DNA from: Vicugna pacos
Taxonomy: Eukaryota; Chordata; Mammalia; Artiodactyla; Camelidae
NCBI RefSeq assembly: GCF_048564905.1
Contig: NC_133023.1
Span: 6,463,001-6,527,000, forward strand
Length of the DNA: 64,000 nucleotides
Direction of reading: 5' to 3'
Shown here: positions 23,842 through 36,400 of the stretch, one piece after another
Layout of the letters: each line of letters starts with the position of its first letter
How positions within the stretch are numbered: position 1 is the stretch's first letter
Made by a program: the position numbers and the translations under genes
The notes under the pieces: model-generated
Told to the model about the DNA's origin: nothing
The model's database searches: none
What the model saw: the letters and a program-made list of their open reading frames with translations, nothing else

Positions 23842-24036
23842 ATGTGAGGAGGGGGGAGACATTTGGAATACAAAAGAGAAGAGAGGTAAGACCAGAGAAG
23901 AGAGTTTTGGGAATCCTTGTGAGCAGATAGGAGAGATTCCGAAATCGTTATCAGGAGATAGGAGAGATTTGGAAATCGTTACGAGGACGTAGGAGGAGAG
24001 ATCTCAAATTAATTAAGAGGAGAGATGAGAGGCGAG

Positions 24037-24060
24037 AGATTTGGAAAGCACAGAAGAGAT
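24037..24060. other. Truncated-monomer junction marking 8.7-kb units (U1)
   Basis: The core GATTTGGAAA is cut short and joined directly to GCACAGAAGAG, leaving a monomer of about 15 bp instead of 31-38. It is absent from L0, L1 and L2. It recurs at 32757, 41473, 49745 and 58461 (position of TTGGAAAGCA), so it is a clean signature of the 8.7-kb class and the left edge of the right-hand 515-bp repeat. Confidence 0.9.
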
Positions 24061-24561
24061 ATTTGGAAATCGTTATGAGAAGATACTAGAGAGCTCAAAT
24101 TAATAAAACGAGAGATGAGAGGACAAAATTGGAAATCATTATGAGGAGAAAGGAGAGATTTGAAAATCGTTATGAGGAGAGAGGTTAGAGGAAAGATTTA
24201 GAATTGATTATGTGGAGATGGGATGAGAGATCTGAAAATAGTTGTGAGGTGAGAGGAGAGACTGTGGAATACCAAACAGAAGAGAGGCGAGAGCAGAGAT
24301 TTCCAAATCGTTATGAGGCGAGAGGAGGAAAGAGATGAAAGGAAATACTTATGAAGAGAGATGAGAAAAGAGATATTAGAAATTTCTGAGCACAGCAGAT
24401 AGAGGAAAGATTTAGAATTAATTATTCAGAGAGAGGAGGGGAGATTTGTAAACATTTGTGAGGAGACAGTAGAGACTTTGGAATACTTATGAGGAGGGAG
24501 GTGATAGCGCAGAAGAGAGATTTCGAAATCGTTATGAGAAGATACTAGAGAGCTCAAATTA
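24047..24561. repeat. 515-bp direct repeat, right member (U1)
   Basis: Right partner of 20473-20987. The single segment in the 5.1-kb units reads AAATCGTTATG at the one variable site, as this member does. A crossover or strand-annealing event between members that kept this base would give the 5.1-kb structure. Confidence 0.88.
24183..24545. repeat. 363-bp block C, copy 4 of U1
   Basis: Lies exactly 3574 bp after copy 2, inside the right member of the 515-bp direct repeat pair. It is followed by the 176-bp block that closes the unit. Confidence 0.9.
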
Positions 24562-24641
24562 ATAAAACGAGAGATGAGAGGACAAAATTGGAAATCATTA
24601 TGAGGAGAAAGGAGAGATGTGGAAATCGTTAGGCAGAGAGC

Positions 24642-24817
24642 GGTTAGAGGAAAGATTTAGAATTGATTATGTGGAGATAGGATGAGAGATCTGGAAACAC
24701 TTGTGAGGTGAGAAGAGAGACTGTGGAATACTAAACAGAAGAGAGGTGAGAGCAGAGAGCAGAGATTTTGAAATCGTTACGAGGACACAGGAGATGGGAG
24801 ATTTCGCAATCGGTATG
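24642..24817. repeat. 176-bp block E, copy 5, spanning the unit boundary
   Basis: Begins GGTTAGAGG after an AGAGCG stretch and ends at the TATGCGGAGAG landmark used to set the unit register. It recurs at every unit boundary in the window (for example 15926-16101 and 33358-33533), including the 5.1-kb units. Confidence 0.8.
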
Positions 24818-27800
24818 CGGAGAGAGGATAGAGGAGAGATTTAGAATTAATTACGTGCAGATAGGACGAGAGATCTGGAAACAGTTGTGATGAGAGGGGA
24901 GAGATAAGAGGAGAGAGGTGAGAGGAGAGTTTTGGGAATCCTTGTGAGCAGATAGGAGAGATTCCAAAATCGTTACCAGAAGATAGGAGAGATTTGGAAA
25001 TCATTATGAGGACGCAGGAGGAGAGATCTCAAATTAATTAAGAGGAGAGATGAGAGGCGAGAGATTTTGAAATCATTATGAGGAGAAAGGAGACATTTGG
25101 AAATCATTAGGCAGAGAGAGTTTAGAGGAAAGATTTAGAATTCATTATGTGGAGGTAGGATGAGAAATCTGGAAACAGTTGTGAGGAGAGGAGAGAGATT
25201 GTGGAATAGTAAAGAGAAGAGAGGTGAGAGCAGAGTTTTGGGAATCCTTGTGAGCAGATAGGAGAGATTTGGAAATTGCTGTCTGGACACGGGACAGGGG
25301 AGATTTCGAAATAAGGATACAGGAGAGATTGAGAAGCAAGTATGCAGAGAGTGGAGGAGAGATTTGTAAACATTTGTGAGGAGACAGCAGAGATGTTGGA
25401 ATACTTATCAGGAGGGAGGTGAAAGCAAGTAAGAGAGATTTGGAAATCGTGATGAGGAGATAGGAGGACTGAACTCAAGTTAATTATGAGGAGAGATGAG
25501 ACAGGAGAGATTTGGAAATCGTTCTGAGGAGAGAGGAGAAAAGAGATAAAAGGAAAGATTAACGAGGAGTGAAGATAGAAGAAAGATTTAGAACTTACTA
25601 TGTGGAGATAGGATGAGAGATTTCAAAACAGTTCTGAGGTGAGACGAGAGATTGTGGAATACTAAACGGAAGAGAGTTCAGAGGAGAGAGCAGAGATTTT
25701 GAAATCGTTATCAGGACACAGGAGATGGGAGATATCGAAATGGTTATGAGGAGAGAGGACAGAGGACAAATTTAGAATTAATTATGTGGAGATAGGATGA
25801 GAGATCTGGAAACAGATGTGAGGAGGGGGGAGACATTTGGAATACAAAAGAGAAGAGAGGTGAGACCAGAGAGGAGAGTTTTGGGAATCCTTGAGAGCAG
25901 ATAGGAGAGATTTGGAAATCGGTATCAGGACACAGGAGACGGGACATTTCGAAATAGTTATGAGGAGACAGGATAGAGGAGAGATTGAGAAGCAATTATG
26001 CAGAGAGAGGAGGAGAGATTTGTAAACATTTGTGAGGAGACAGTAGAGATTCTGGAATACTTATGAGGAGGGAGGAGATAGCACAGAAGAGATATTTGGA
26101 AATAGCTCTGACAAGATACTAGAGAGCTCAAATTAATTCAAACGAGAGATGAGAGGACAAAATTGGAAATCATTATGAGGAGAAAGGAGAGATTTGGAAA
26201 TCGTTATGAGGACAGAGGTTAGAGGAAAGATTTAGAATTGATTATGTGGAGATGGGATGAGAGATCTGGAAATAGTTGTGAGGTGAGAGGAGAGACTGTG
26301 GAATACCAAACAGAAGAGAGGCGAGAGCAGAGATTTCCTAATCGTTATGAGGCGAGAGGAGAAAAGAGATGAAAGGAAATAGTTATGAAGAGAGATGAGA
26401 AAAGAGATATTAGAAATTTCTGAGCACAGCAGATAGAGGAAAGATTTAGAATTAATTATTCAGAGAGAGGAGGGGAGATTTGTAAACATTTGTGAGGAGA
26501 CAGTAGAGACTTTGGAATACTTATGAGGAGGGAGGTGATAGCACAGAAGAGAGATTTCGAAATCGTTATGAGAAGATACTTGAGAGCTGAAATTAATTCA
26601 AACGAGAGATGGAAGGACAAAATTCGAAATCATTATGAGGAGAAAGGAGAGATGTGGAAATCGTTCAGAGGTCACAGGACAGGAGAGATTTAGAAATACG
26701 TATGAGGAGACAGGAAAAGGGAGATATAATTAAGTATTTTTGAGAAGAGAGGATACAGGAGAGATTTAGAATTAATACTGCGGAAAGAGGAGGAGAGATG
26801 TGTTAACATTTGTGAGGAGACAGTAGGTATTTTGGAATACTTAGGCGTAGAGAGGGGATAGCACAGAAGAGAGATTCCGAAATCGTCATCAGGAGATAGG
26901 AGAGATTTGGAAATCGTTATGAGGACATAGGAGGAGAGATCTCAAATTAATTAAGATGAGAGATGAGAGGCGAGAGATTTGGAAATCATTATGAGGAGAA
27001 AGGAGAGATTTGGAAATCATTAGGCAGAGAGAGGTTAGAGGAAAGATTTAGAATTGATTATGTGGAGATAGGATGAGAGATCTGGAAACAGTTTTGAGGT
27101 GAGAAGAGAGACTGTGGAATACTAAACAGAAGAGAGGTGAGAGCAGAGAGCAGAGATTTTGAAATCGTTGCGAGGACACAGGAGATGGGAGATTTCGCAA
27201 TCAGTATGAGGAGAGAGGATAGAGGAGAGATTTAGAACTTACTATGTGGAGATAGGATGAGAGATTTCAAAACACTTGTGAGGTGAGACGAGAGATTGTG
27301 GAATACTAAACAGAAGAGAGTTCAGAGGAGAGAGCAGAGATTTTGAAATCGTTATCAGGACACAGGGGATGGGAGATATCGAAATGGTTATGAGAAGAGA
27401 GGACAGAGGACAAATTTAGAATTAATTATGTGGAGATAGGATGAGAGATCTGGAAACAGTTGTGAGGAGAGGGGAGAGATTGTGGAATACAAAAGAGAAG
27501 AGGGGTGAGAGCAGAGAGGAGAGTTTTGGGAATCCTTGTGAGCAGATAGGAGAGATTTGGAAATCGGTATCAGGACACAGGAGACGGGAGATTTCGAAAT
27601 ACTTATGAGGAGACAGGATAGAGGAGAAATTGAGAAGCAATTATGCAGAGAGAGGAGGAGAGATTTGAAAACATTTTTGAGGAGACAGTAGAGATTCTGG
27701 AATACTTATGAGAAGGGAGGTGATAGCACAGAAGAGATATTTGGAAATAGCTATGACAAGATACTAGGGAGCTCAAATTAATTCAAAGGAGAGATGAGAG

Positions 27801-30800
27801 GACAAAATTGGAAATCATTATGAGGAGAAAGGAGAGATTTGGAAATCGTTATGAGGACAGAGGTTAGAGGAAAGATTTAGAATTGATTATGTAGAGATGG
27901 GATGAGAGATCTGGAAATAGTTGTGAGGAGAGGGGAGAGATAAGAGAAGAGAGGTGAGAGGAGAGTTTTGGGAATCCCTGTGAGCAGATAGGAAAGATTT
28001 GGAAATTGTTGTCTGGACACGGGACAGGGTATATTTTGAAATACTTACGAGGAGAGAGGATAGAGGAGAGATTGAGAAGCAATTATGTGGAGAGAGGAGG
28101 AGAGATTTGTAAACATTTGTGAGGAGGCAGTAGAGATTCTGGAATACTTATGAGGAGGGAGGTGATAGCACAGAAGAGATATTTGGAAATCGTTATGACA
28201 AGATACAAGAGAGCTCAAATTAATAAAACGAGAGATGAGAGGACAAAATTGGAAATCATTATGAGGAGAAAGGAGAGATGTGGAAATCGTTATGAGGACA
28301 TAGCAGGAGAGATCTCAAATTAATTAAGAGGAGAGATGAGAGGCGAGAGATTTGGAAATAATTATGAGGAGAAAGGAGAGATTTGGAAATCATTAGGCAG
28401 AGAGAGGTTAGAGGAAAGATTTAGAATTGATTATGTGGAGGTAGGATGAGAGATCTGGAAACAGTTTTGAGGTGAGAAGAGAGACTGTGGAATACTAAAC
28501 AGAAGAGAGGTGAGAGCAGAGAGCAGAGATTTTGAAATCGTTACGAGGACACAGGAGATGGGAGATTTCGCAATCGGTATGAGGAGAGAGGATAGAGGAG
28601 AGATTTAGAATTAATTATGTGCAGATAGGACGAGAGATCTGGAAACAGTTGTGAGGAGAGGGGAGAGATAAGAGAAGAGAGCTGAGAGGAGAGTTTTGGG
28701 AATCCTTGTGAGCAGATAGGAGAGATTCCGAAATCGTTATCAGGAGATAGGAGAGATTTGGAAATCGTTATGAGGACATAGGAGGAGAGATCTCAAATTA
28801 ATTAAGAGGAGCGATGAGAGGCGAGAGATTTGGAAATCATTATGAGGAGAAAGGAGAGATTTGGAAATCGTTATGAGGTCAGAGGTTAGAGGAAAGATTT
28901 AGAATTGATTATGTAGAGATGGGATGAGAGATCTGGAAATAGTTGTGAGGAGAGGGGAGAGATAAGAGAAGACAGGCGAGAGGAGAGTTTTGGGAATCCC
29001 TGTGAGCAGATAGGAAAGATTTGGAAATTGTTGTCTGGACACGGGACAGGGTATATTTTGAAATACTTACGAGGAGAGAGGATAGAGGACAGATTGAGAA
29101 GCAATTATGCGGAGAGAGGAGGAGAGATTTGTAAACATTTGTGAGGAGGCAGTAGAGATTCTGGAATACTTATGAGGAGGGAGGTGATAGCACAGAAGAG
29201 ATATTTGGAAATCGTTATGAGAAGATACTAGAGAGCTCAAATTAATAAAACGAGAGATGAGAGGACAAAATTGGAAATCATTATGAGGAGAAAGGAGAGA
29301 TTTGAAAATCGTTATGAGGAGAGAGGTTAGAGGAAAGATTTAGAATTGATTATGTGGAGATGGGATGAGAGATCTGAAAATAGTTGTGAGGTGAGAGGAG
29401 AGACTGTGGAATACCAAACAGAAGAGAGGCGAGAGCAGAGATTTCCAAATCGATATGAGGCGAGAGGAGGAAAGAGATGAAAGGAAATACTTATGAAGAG
29501 AGATGAGAAAAGAGATATTAGAAATTTCTGAGCACAGCAGATAGAGGAAAGATTTAGAATTAATTATTCAGAGAGAGGAGGGGAGATTTGTAAACATTTG
29601 TGAGGAGACAGTAGAGACTTTGGAATACTTATGAGGAGGGAGGTGATAGCGCAGAAGAGAGATTTCGAAATCGTTATGAGAAGATACTAGAGAGCTCAAA
29701 TTAATTCAAACGAGAGATGGGAGGACAAAATTGGAAATCATTATGAGGATAAAGGAGAGATTTGGAAATCATTAGGCAGAGAGAGGTTAGAGGAAAGATT
29801 TAGAATTGATTATGTGGAGATAGGATGAGAGATCTGGAAACAGTTGTCAGGTGAGAAGAGAGACTGTGGAATACTAAACAGAAGAGAGGTGAGAGGAGAG
29901 AGCACAGATTTTGAAATCGTTACGAGGACAAAGGAGATGGGAGATTTCGAAATCGGTATGAGGAGAGACGATATAGGAGAGATTTAAAATTAATTATGTG
30001 CAGATAGGACGAGAGATCTGGAAACAGTTGTGAGGAGAGGGGAGAGATTGTGGAATAGTAAAGAGAAGAGAGGTGAGAGCAGAGTTTTGGGAATCCTTGT
30101 GAGCAGATAGGAGAGATTTGGAAATTGTTGTCTGGACATGGGACAGGGTATATTTCGAAATACTTACGAGGAGAGAGGATAGAGGAGACATTGAGAAGCA
30201 ATTATGCGGAGAGAGGAGGAGAGGTTTGTAAACATTTGTGAGGAGACAGTAGAGATTCTGGAATACTTACGAGGAGGGAGGTGATAGCACAGAAGAGATA
30301 TTTGGAAATCGTTATGAGAAGATACTAGAGAGCTCAAATTAATAAAACGAGAGATGAGAGGACAAAATTGGAAATCATTATGAGGAGAAAGGAGAGATGT
30401 GGAAATCGTTATGAGGACATAGGAGGAGAGATCTCAAATTAATTAAGAGGAGAGATGAGAGGCGAGAGATTTGGAAATAATTATGAGGAGAAAGGAGAGA
30501 TTTGGAAATCATTATGAGGAGAAATGAGAGATTTGGAAATCGTTAGGAGGACAGAGGTTAGAGGAAAGATTTAGAATAGATTATGTAGAGATGGGATGAG
30601 AGATCTGGAAATAGTTGTGAGGAGAGGGGAGAGATAAGAGAACAGAGGTGAGAGGAGAGTTTTGGGAATCCCTGTGAGCAGATAGGAAAGATTTGGAAAT
30701 TGTTGTCTGGACACGGGACAGGGTATATTTTGAAATACTTACGAGGAGAGAGGATAGAGGAGAGATTGAGAAGCAATTATGTGGAGAGAGGAGGAGAGAT

Positions 30801-33492
30801 TTGTAAACATTTGTGAGGAGGCAGTAGAGATTCTGGAATACTTATGAGGAGGGAGGTGATAGCACAGAAGAGATATTTGGAAATCGTTATGAGAAGATAC
30901 TAGAGAGCTCAAATTAATTAAAACGAGAGATGAGAGGACAAAATTGGAAATCATTATGAGGAGAAAGAAGAGATTTGGAAATCGTTAGGCAGAGAGAGGT
31001 TAGAGGAAAGATTTAGAATTGATTATGTGGAGATGGGATGAGAGATCTGGAAATAGTTGTGAGGTGAGAGGAGAGACTGTGGAATACCAAACAGAAGAGA
31101 GGCGAGAGCAGAGATTTCCTAATCGTTATGAGGCGAGAGGAGAAAAGAGATGAAAGGAAATAGTTATGAAGAGAGATGAGAAAAGAGATATTATAAATTT
31201 CTGAGCACAGCAGATAGAGGAAAGATTTAGAATTAATTATTCAGAGAGAGGAGGGGAGATTTGTAAACATTTGTGAGGAGACAGTAGAGACTTTGGAATA
31301 CTTATGAGGAGGGAGGTGATAGCACAGAAGAGAGATTTCGAAATCGTTATGAGAAGATACTAGAGAGCTCAAATTAATTCCAACGAGAGATGGGAGGACA
31401 AAATTGGAAATCATTATGAGGAGAAAGGAGAGATGTAGAAATCGTTCAGAGGACACAGGATAGGAGAGATTAGAAATACGTATCAGGAGACAGGAAAAGG
31501 GAGATATTATGAAGTATTTATGAGAAGAGAGGATACAGGAGAGATGTAGAATTAATAATGCGGAAAGAGGAGGAGAGATGTGTAAACATTTGTGAGGAGA
31601 CAGTAGAGACTTTGGAATACTTATGAGGAGGGAGGTGATAGCACAGAAGAGAGATTTCGAAATCGTTATGAGAAGATACTTGAGAGCTCAAATTAATTCA
31701 AACGAGAGATGGAAGGACAAAATTCGAAATCATTATGAGGAGAAAGGAGAGATGTGGAAATCGTTCAGAGGTCACAGGACAGGAGAGATTTAGAAATACG
31801 TATGAGGAGACAGGAAAAGGGAGATATAATTAAGTATTTATGAGAAGAGAGGATACAGGAGAGATTTAGAATTAATACTGCGGAAAGAGGAGGAGAGATG
31901 TGTTAACATTTGTGAGGAGACAGTAGGTATTTTGGAATACTTAGGCGTAGAGAGGGGATAGCACAGAAGAGAGATTCCGAAATCGTCATCAGGAGATAGG
32001 AGAGATTTGGAAATCGTTATGAGGACATAGGAGGAGAGATCTCAAATTAATTAAGACGAGAGATGAGAGGCGAGAGATTTGGAAATAATTATGAGGAGAA
32101 AGGAGAGATTTGGAAATCATTAGGCAGAGAGAGGTTAGAGGAAAGATTTAGAATTCATTATGTGGAGATAGGATGAGAGATCTGGAAACAGTTTTGAGGT
32201 GAGAAGAGAGACTGTGGAATACTAAACAGAAGAGAGGTGAGAGCAGAGAGCAGAGATTTTGAAATCGTTACGAGGACACAGGAGATGGGAGATTTCGCAA
32301 TCAGTATGAGGAGAGAGGATAGAGGAGAGATTTAGAACTTACTATGTGGAGATAGGACGAGAGATTTCAAAACACTTGTGAGGTGAGACGAGAGATTGTG
32401 GAATACTACAGAAGAGAGTTCAGAGGAGAGAGCAGAGATTTTGACATCGTTATCAGGACACAGGAGATGGGAGATATCGAAATGGTTATGAGAAGAGAGG
32501 ACAGAGGACAAATTTAGAATTAATTATGTGGAGATAGGATGAGAGATCTGGATACAGATGTGAGGAGGGGGGAGACATTTGGAATACAAAAGAGAAGAGA
32601 GGTAAGACCAGAGAAGAGAGTTTTGGGAATCCTTGTGAGCAGATAGGAGAGATTCCGAAATCGTTATCAGGAGATAGGAGAGATTTGGAAATCGTTACGA
32701 GGACGTAGGAGGAGAGATCTCAAATTAATTAAGAGGAGAGATGAGAGGCGAGAGATTTGGAAAGCACAGAAGAGATATTTGGAAATCGTTATGAGAAGAT
32801 ACTAGAGAGCTCAAATTAATAAAACGAGAGATGAGAGGACAAAATTGGAAATCATTATGAGGAGAAAGGAGAGATTTGAAAATCGTTATGAGGAGAGAGG
32901 TTAGAGGAAAGATTTAGAATTGATTATGTGGAGATGGGATGAGAGATCTGAAAATAGTTGTGAGGTGAGAGGAGAGACTGTGGAATACCAAACAGAAGAG
33001 AGGCGAGAGCAGAGATTTCCAAATCGTTATGAGGCGAGAGGAGGAAAGAGATGAAAGGAAATACTTATGAAGAGAGATGAGAAAAGAGATATTAGAAATT
33101 TCTGAGCACAGCAGATAGAGGAAAGATTTAGAATTAATTATTCAGAGAGAGGAGGGGAGATTTGTAAACATTTGTGAGGAGACAGTAGAGACTTTGGAAT
33201 ACTTATGAGGAGGGAGGTGATAGCGCAGAAGAGAGATTTCGAAATCGTTATGAGAAGATACTAGAGAGCTCAAATTAATAAAACGAGAGATGAGAGGACA
33301 AAATTGGAAATCATTATGAGGAGAAAGGAGAGATGTGGAAATCGTTAGGCAGAGAGCGGTTAGAGGAAAGATTTAGAATTGATTATGTGGAGATAGGATG
33401 AGAGATCTGGAAACACTTGTGAGGTGAGAAGAGAGACTGTGGAATACTAAACAGAAGAGAGGTGAGAGCAGAGAGCAGAGATTTTGAAATCG
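24777..33492. repeat. HOR copy U2, 8716 bp
   Basis: Same length and block order as U1. It shares with U1 the variants G at 27096, C at 29090 and C at 31725. This makes U1 and U2 the closest adjacent pair. Confidence 0.95.
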
Positions 33493-36400
33493 TTACGAGG
33501 ACACAGGAGATGGGAGATTTCGCAATCGGTATGCGGAGAGAGGATAGAGGAGAGATTTAGAATTAATTACGTGCAGATAGGACGAGAGATCTGGAAACAG
33601 TTGTGATGAGAGGGGAGAGATAAGAGGAGAGAGGTGAGAGGAGAGTTTTGGGAATCCTTGTGAGCAGATAGGAGAGATTCCAAAATCGTTACCAGAAGAT
33701 AGGAGAGATTTGGAAATCATTATGAGGACGCAGGAGGAGAGATCTCAAATTAATTAATAGGAGAGATGAGAGGCGAGAGATTTTGAAATCATTATGAGGA
33801 GAAAGGAGACATTTGGAAATCATTAGGCAGAGAGAGTTTAGAGGTAAGATTTAGAATTCATTATGTGGAGGTAGGATGAGAAATCTGGAAACAGTTGTGA
33901 GGAGAGGAGAGAGATTGTGGAATAGTAAAGAGAAGAGAGGTGAGAGCAGAGTTTTGGGAATCCTTGTGAGCAGATAGGAGAGATTTGGAAATTGCTGTCT
34001 GGACACGGGACAGGGGAGATTTCGAAATAAGGATACAGGAGAGATTGAGAAGCAAGTATGCAGAGAGTGGAGGAGAGATTTGTAAACATTTGTGAGGAGA
34101 CAGCAGAGATGTTGGAATACTTATCAGGAGGGAGGTGAAAGCAAGTAAGAGAGATTTGGAAATCGTGATGAGGAGATAGGAGGACTGAACTCAAGTTAAT
34201 TATGAGGAGAGATGAGACAGGAGAGATTTGGAAATCGTTCTGAGGAGAGAGGAGAAAAGAGATAAAAGGAAAGATTAACGAGGAGTGAAGATAGAAGAAA
34301 GATTTAGAACTTACTATGTGGAGATAGGATGAGAGATTTCAAAACAGTTCTGAGGTGAGACGAGAGATTGTGGAATACTAAACGGAAGAGAGTTCAGAGG
34401 AGAGAGCAGAGATTTTGAAATCGTTATCAGGACACAGGAGATGGGAGATATCGAAATGGTTATGAGGAGAGAGGACAGAGGACAAATTTAGAATTAATTA
34501 TGTGGAGATAGGATGAGAGATCTGGAAACAGATGTGAGGAGGGGGGAGACATTTGGAATACAAAAGAGAAGAGAGGTGAGACCAGAGAGGAGAGTTTTGG
34601 GAATCCTTGAGAGCAGATAGGAGAGATTTGGAAATCGGTATCAGGACACAGGAGACGGGACATTTCGAAATAGTTATGAGGAGACAGGATAGAGGAGAGA
34701 TTGAGAAGCAATTATGCAGAGAGAGGAGGAGAGATTTGTAAACATTTGTGAGGAGACAGTAGAGATTCTGGAATACTTATGAGGAGGGAGGAGATAGCAC
34801 AGAAGAGATATTTGGAAATAGCTCTGACAAGATACTAGAGAGCTCAAATTAATTCAAACGAGAGATGAGAGGACAAAATTGGAAATCATTATGAGGAGAA
34901 AGGAGAGATTTGGAAATCGTTATGAGGACAGAGGTTAGAGGAAAGATTTAGAATTGATTATGTGGAGATGGGATGAGAGATCTGGAAATAGTTGTGAGGT
35001 GAGAGGAGAGACTGTGGAATACCAAACAGAAGAGAGGCGAGAGCAGAGATTTCCTAATCGTTATGAGGCGAGAGGAGAAAAGAGATGAAAGGAAATAGTT
35101 ATGAAGAGAGATGAGAAAAGAGATATTAGAAATTTCTGAGCACAGCAGATAGAGGAAAGATTTAGAATTAATTATTCAGAGAGAGGAGGGGAGATTTGTA
35201 AACATTTGTGAGGAGACAGTAGAGACTTTGGAATACTTATGAGGAGGGAGGTGATAGCACAGAAGAGAGATTTCGAAATCGTTATGAGAAGATACTTGAG
35301 AGCTGAAATTAATTCAAACGAGAGATGGAAGGACAAAATTCGAAATCATTATGAGGAGAAAGGAGAGATGTGGAAATCGTTCAGAGGTCACAGGACAGGA
35401 GAGATTTAGAAATACGTATGAGGAGACAGGAAAAGGGAGATATAATTAAGTATTTTTGAGAAGAGAGGATACAGGAGAGATTTAGAATTAATACTGCGGA
35501 AAGAGGAGGAGAGATGTGTTAACATTTGTGAGGAGACAGTAGGTATTTTGGAATACTTAGGCGTAGAGAGGGGATAGCACAGAAGAGAGATTCCGAAATC
35601 GTCATCAGGAGATAGGAGAGATTTGGAAATCGTTATGAGGACATAGGAGGAGAGATCTCAAATTAATTAAGATGAGAGATGAGAGGCGAGAGATTTGGAA
35701 ATCATTATGAGGAGAAAGGAGAGATTTGGAAATCATTAGGCAGAGAGAGGTTAGAGGAAAGATTTAGAATTGATTATGTGGAGATAGGATGAGAGATCTG
35801 GAAACAGTTTTCAGGTGAGAAGAGAGACTGTGGAATACTAAACAGAAGAGAGGTGAGAGCAGAGAGCAGAGATTTTGAAATCGTTGCGAGGACACAGGAG
35901 ATGGGAGATTTCGCAATCAGTATGAGGAGAGAGGATAGAGGAGAGATTTAGAACTTACTATGTGGAGATAGGATGAGAGATTTCAAAACACTTGTGAGGT
36001 GAGACGAGAGATTGTGGAATACTAAACAGAAGAGAGTTCAGAGGAGAGAGCAGAGATTTTGAAATCGTTATCAGGACACAGGGGATGGGAGATATCGAAA
36101 TGGTTATGAGAAGAGAGGACAGAGGACAAATTTAGAATTAATTATGTGGAGATAGGATGAGAGATCTGGAAACAATTGTGAGGAGAGGGGAGAGATTGTG
36201 GAATACAAAAGAGAAGAGGGGTGAGAGCAGAGAGGAGAGTTTTGGGAATCCTTGTGAGCAGATAGGAGAGATTTGGAAATCGGTATCAGGACACAGGAGA
36301 CGGGAGATTTCGAAATACTTATGAGGAGACAGGATAGAGGAGAAATTGAGAAGCAATTATGCAGAGAGAGGAGGAGAGATTTGAAAACATTTTTGAGGAG

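Larger units (their letters stand above)
16061..24776. repeat. HOR copy U1, 8716 bp (reference unit)
   Basis: First complete 8.7-kb unit and the reference for the internal block map given below. U2 repeats it at +8716 with no difference that I noticed by eye. Block order: 176-bp type blocks, 363-bp block, 980-bp block, two 472-bp blocks 1022 bp apart, 363-bp block, a diverged block at about 21204-21485, a third 472-bp block, 363-bp block, second 980-bp block, a truncated-monomer junction at 24041, and a final 363-bp block. Confidence 0.95.
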
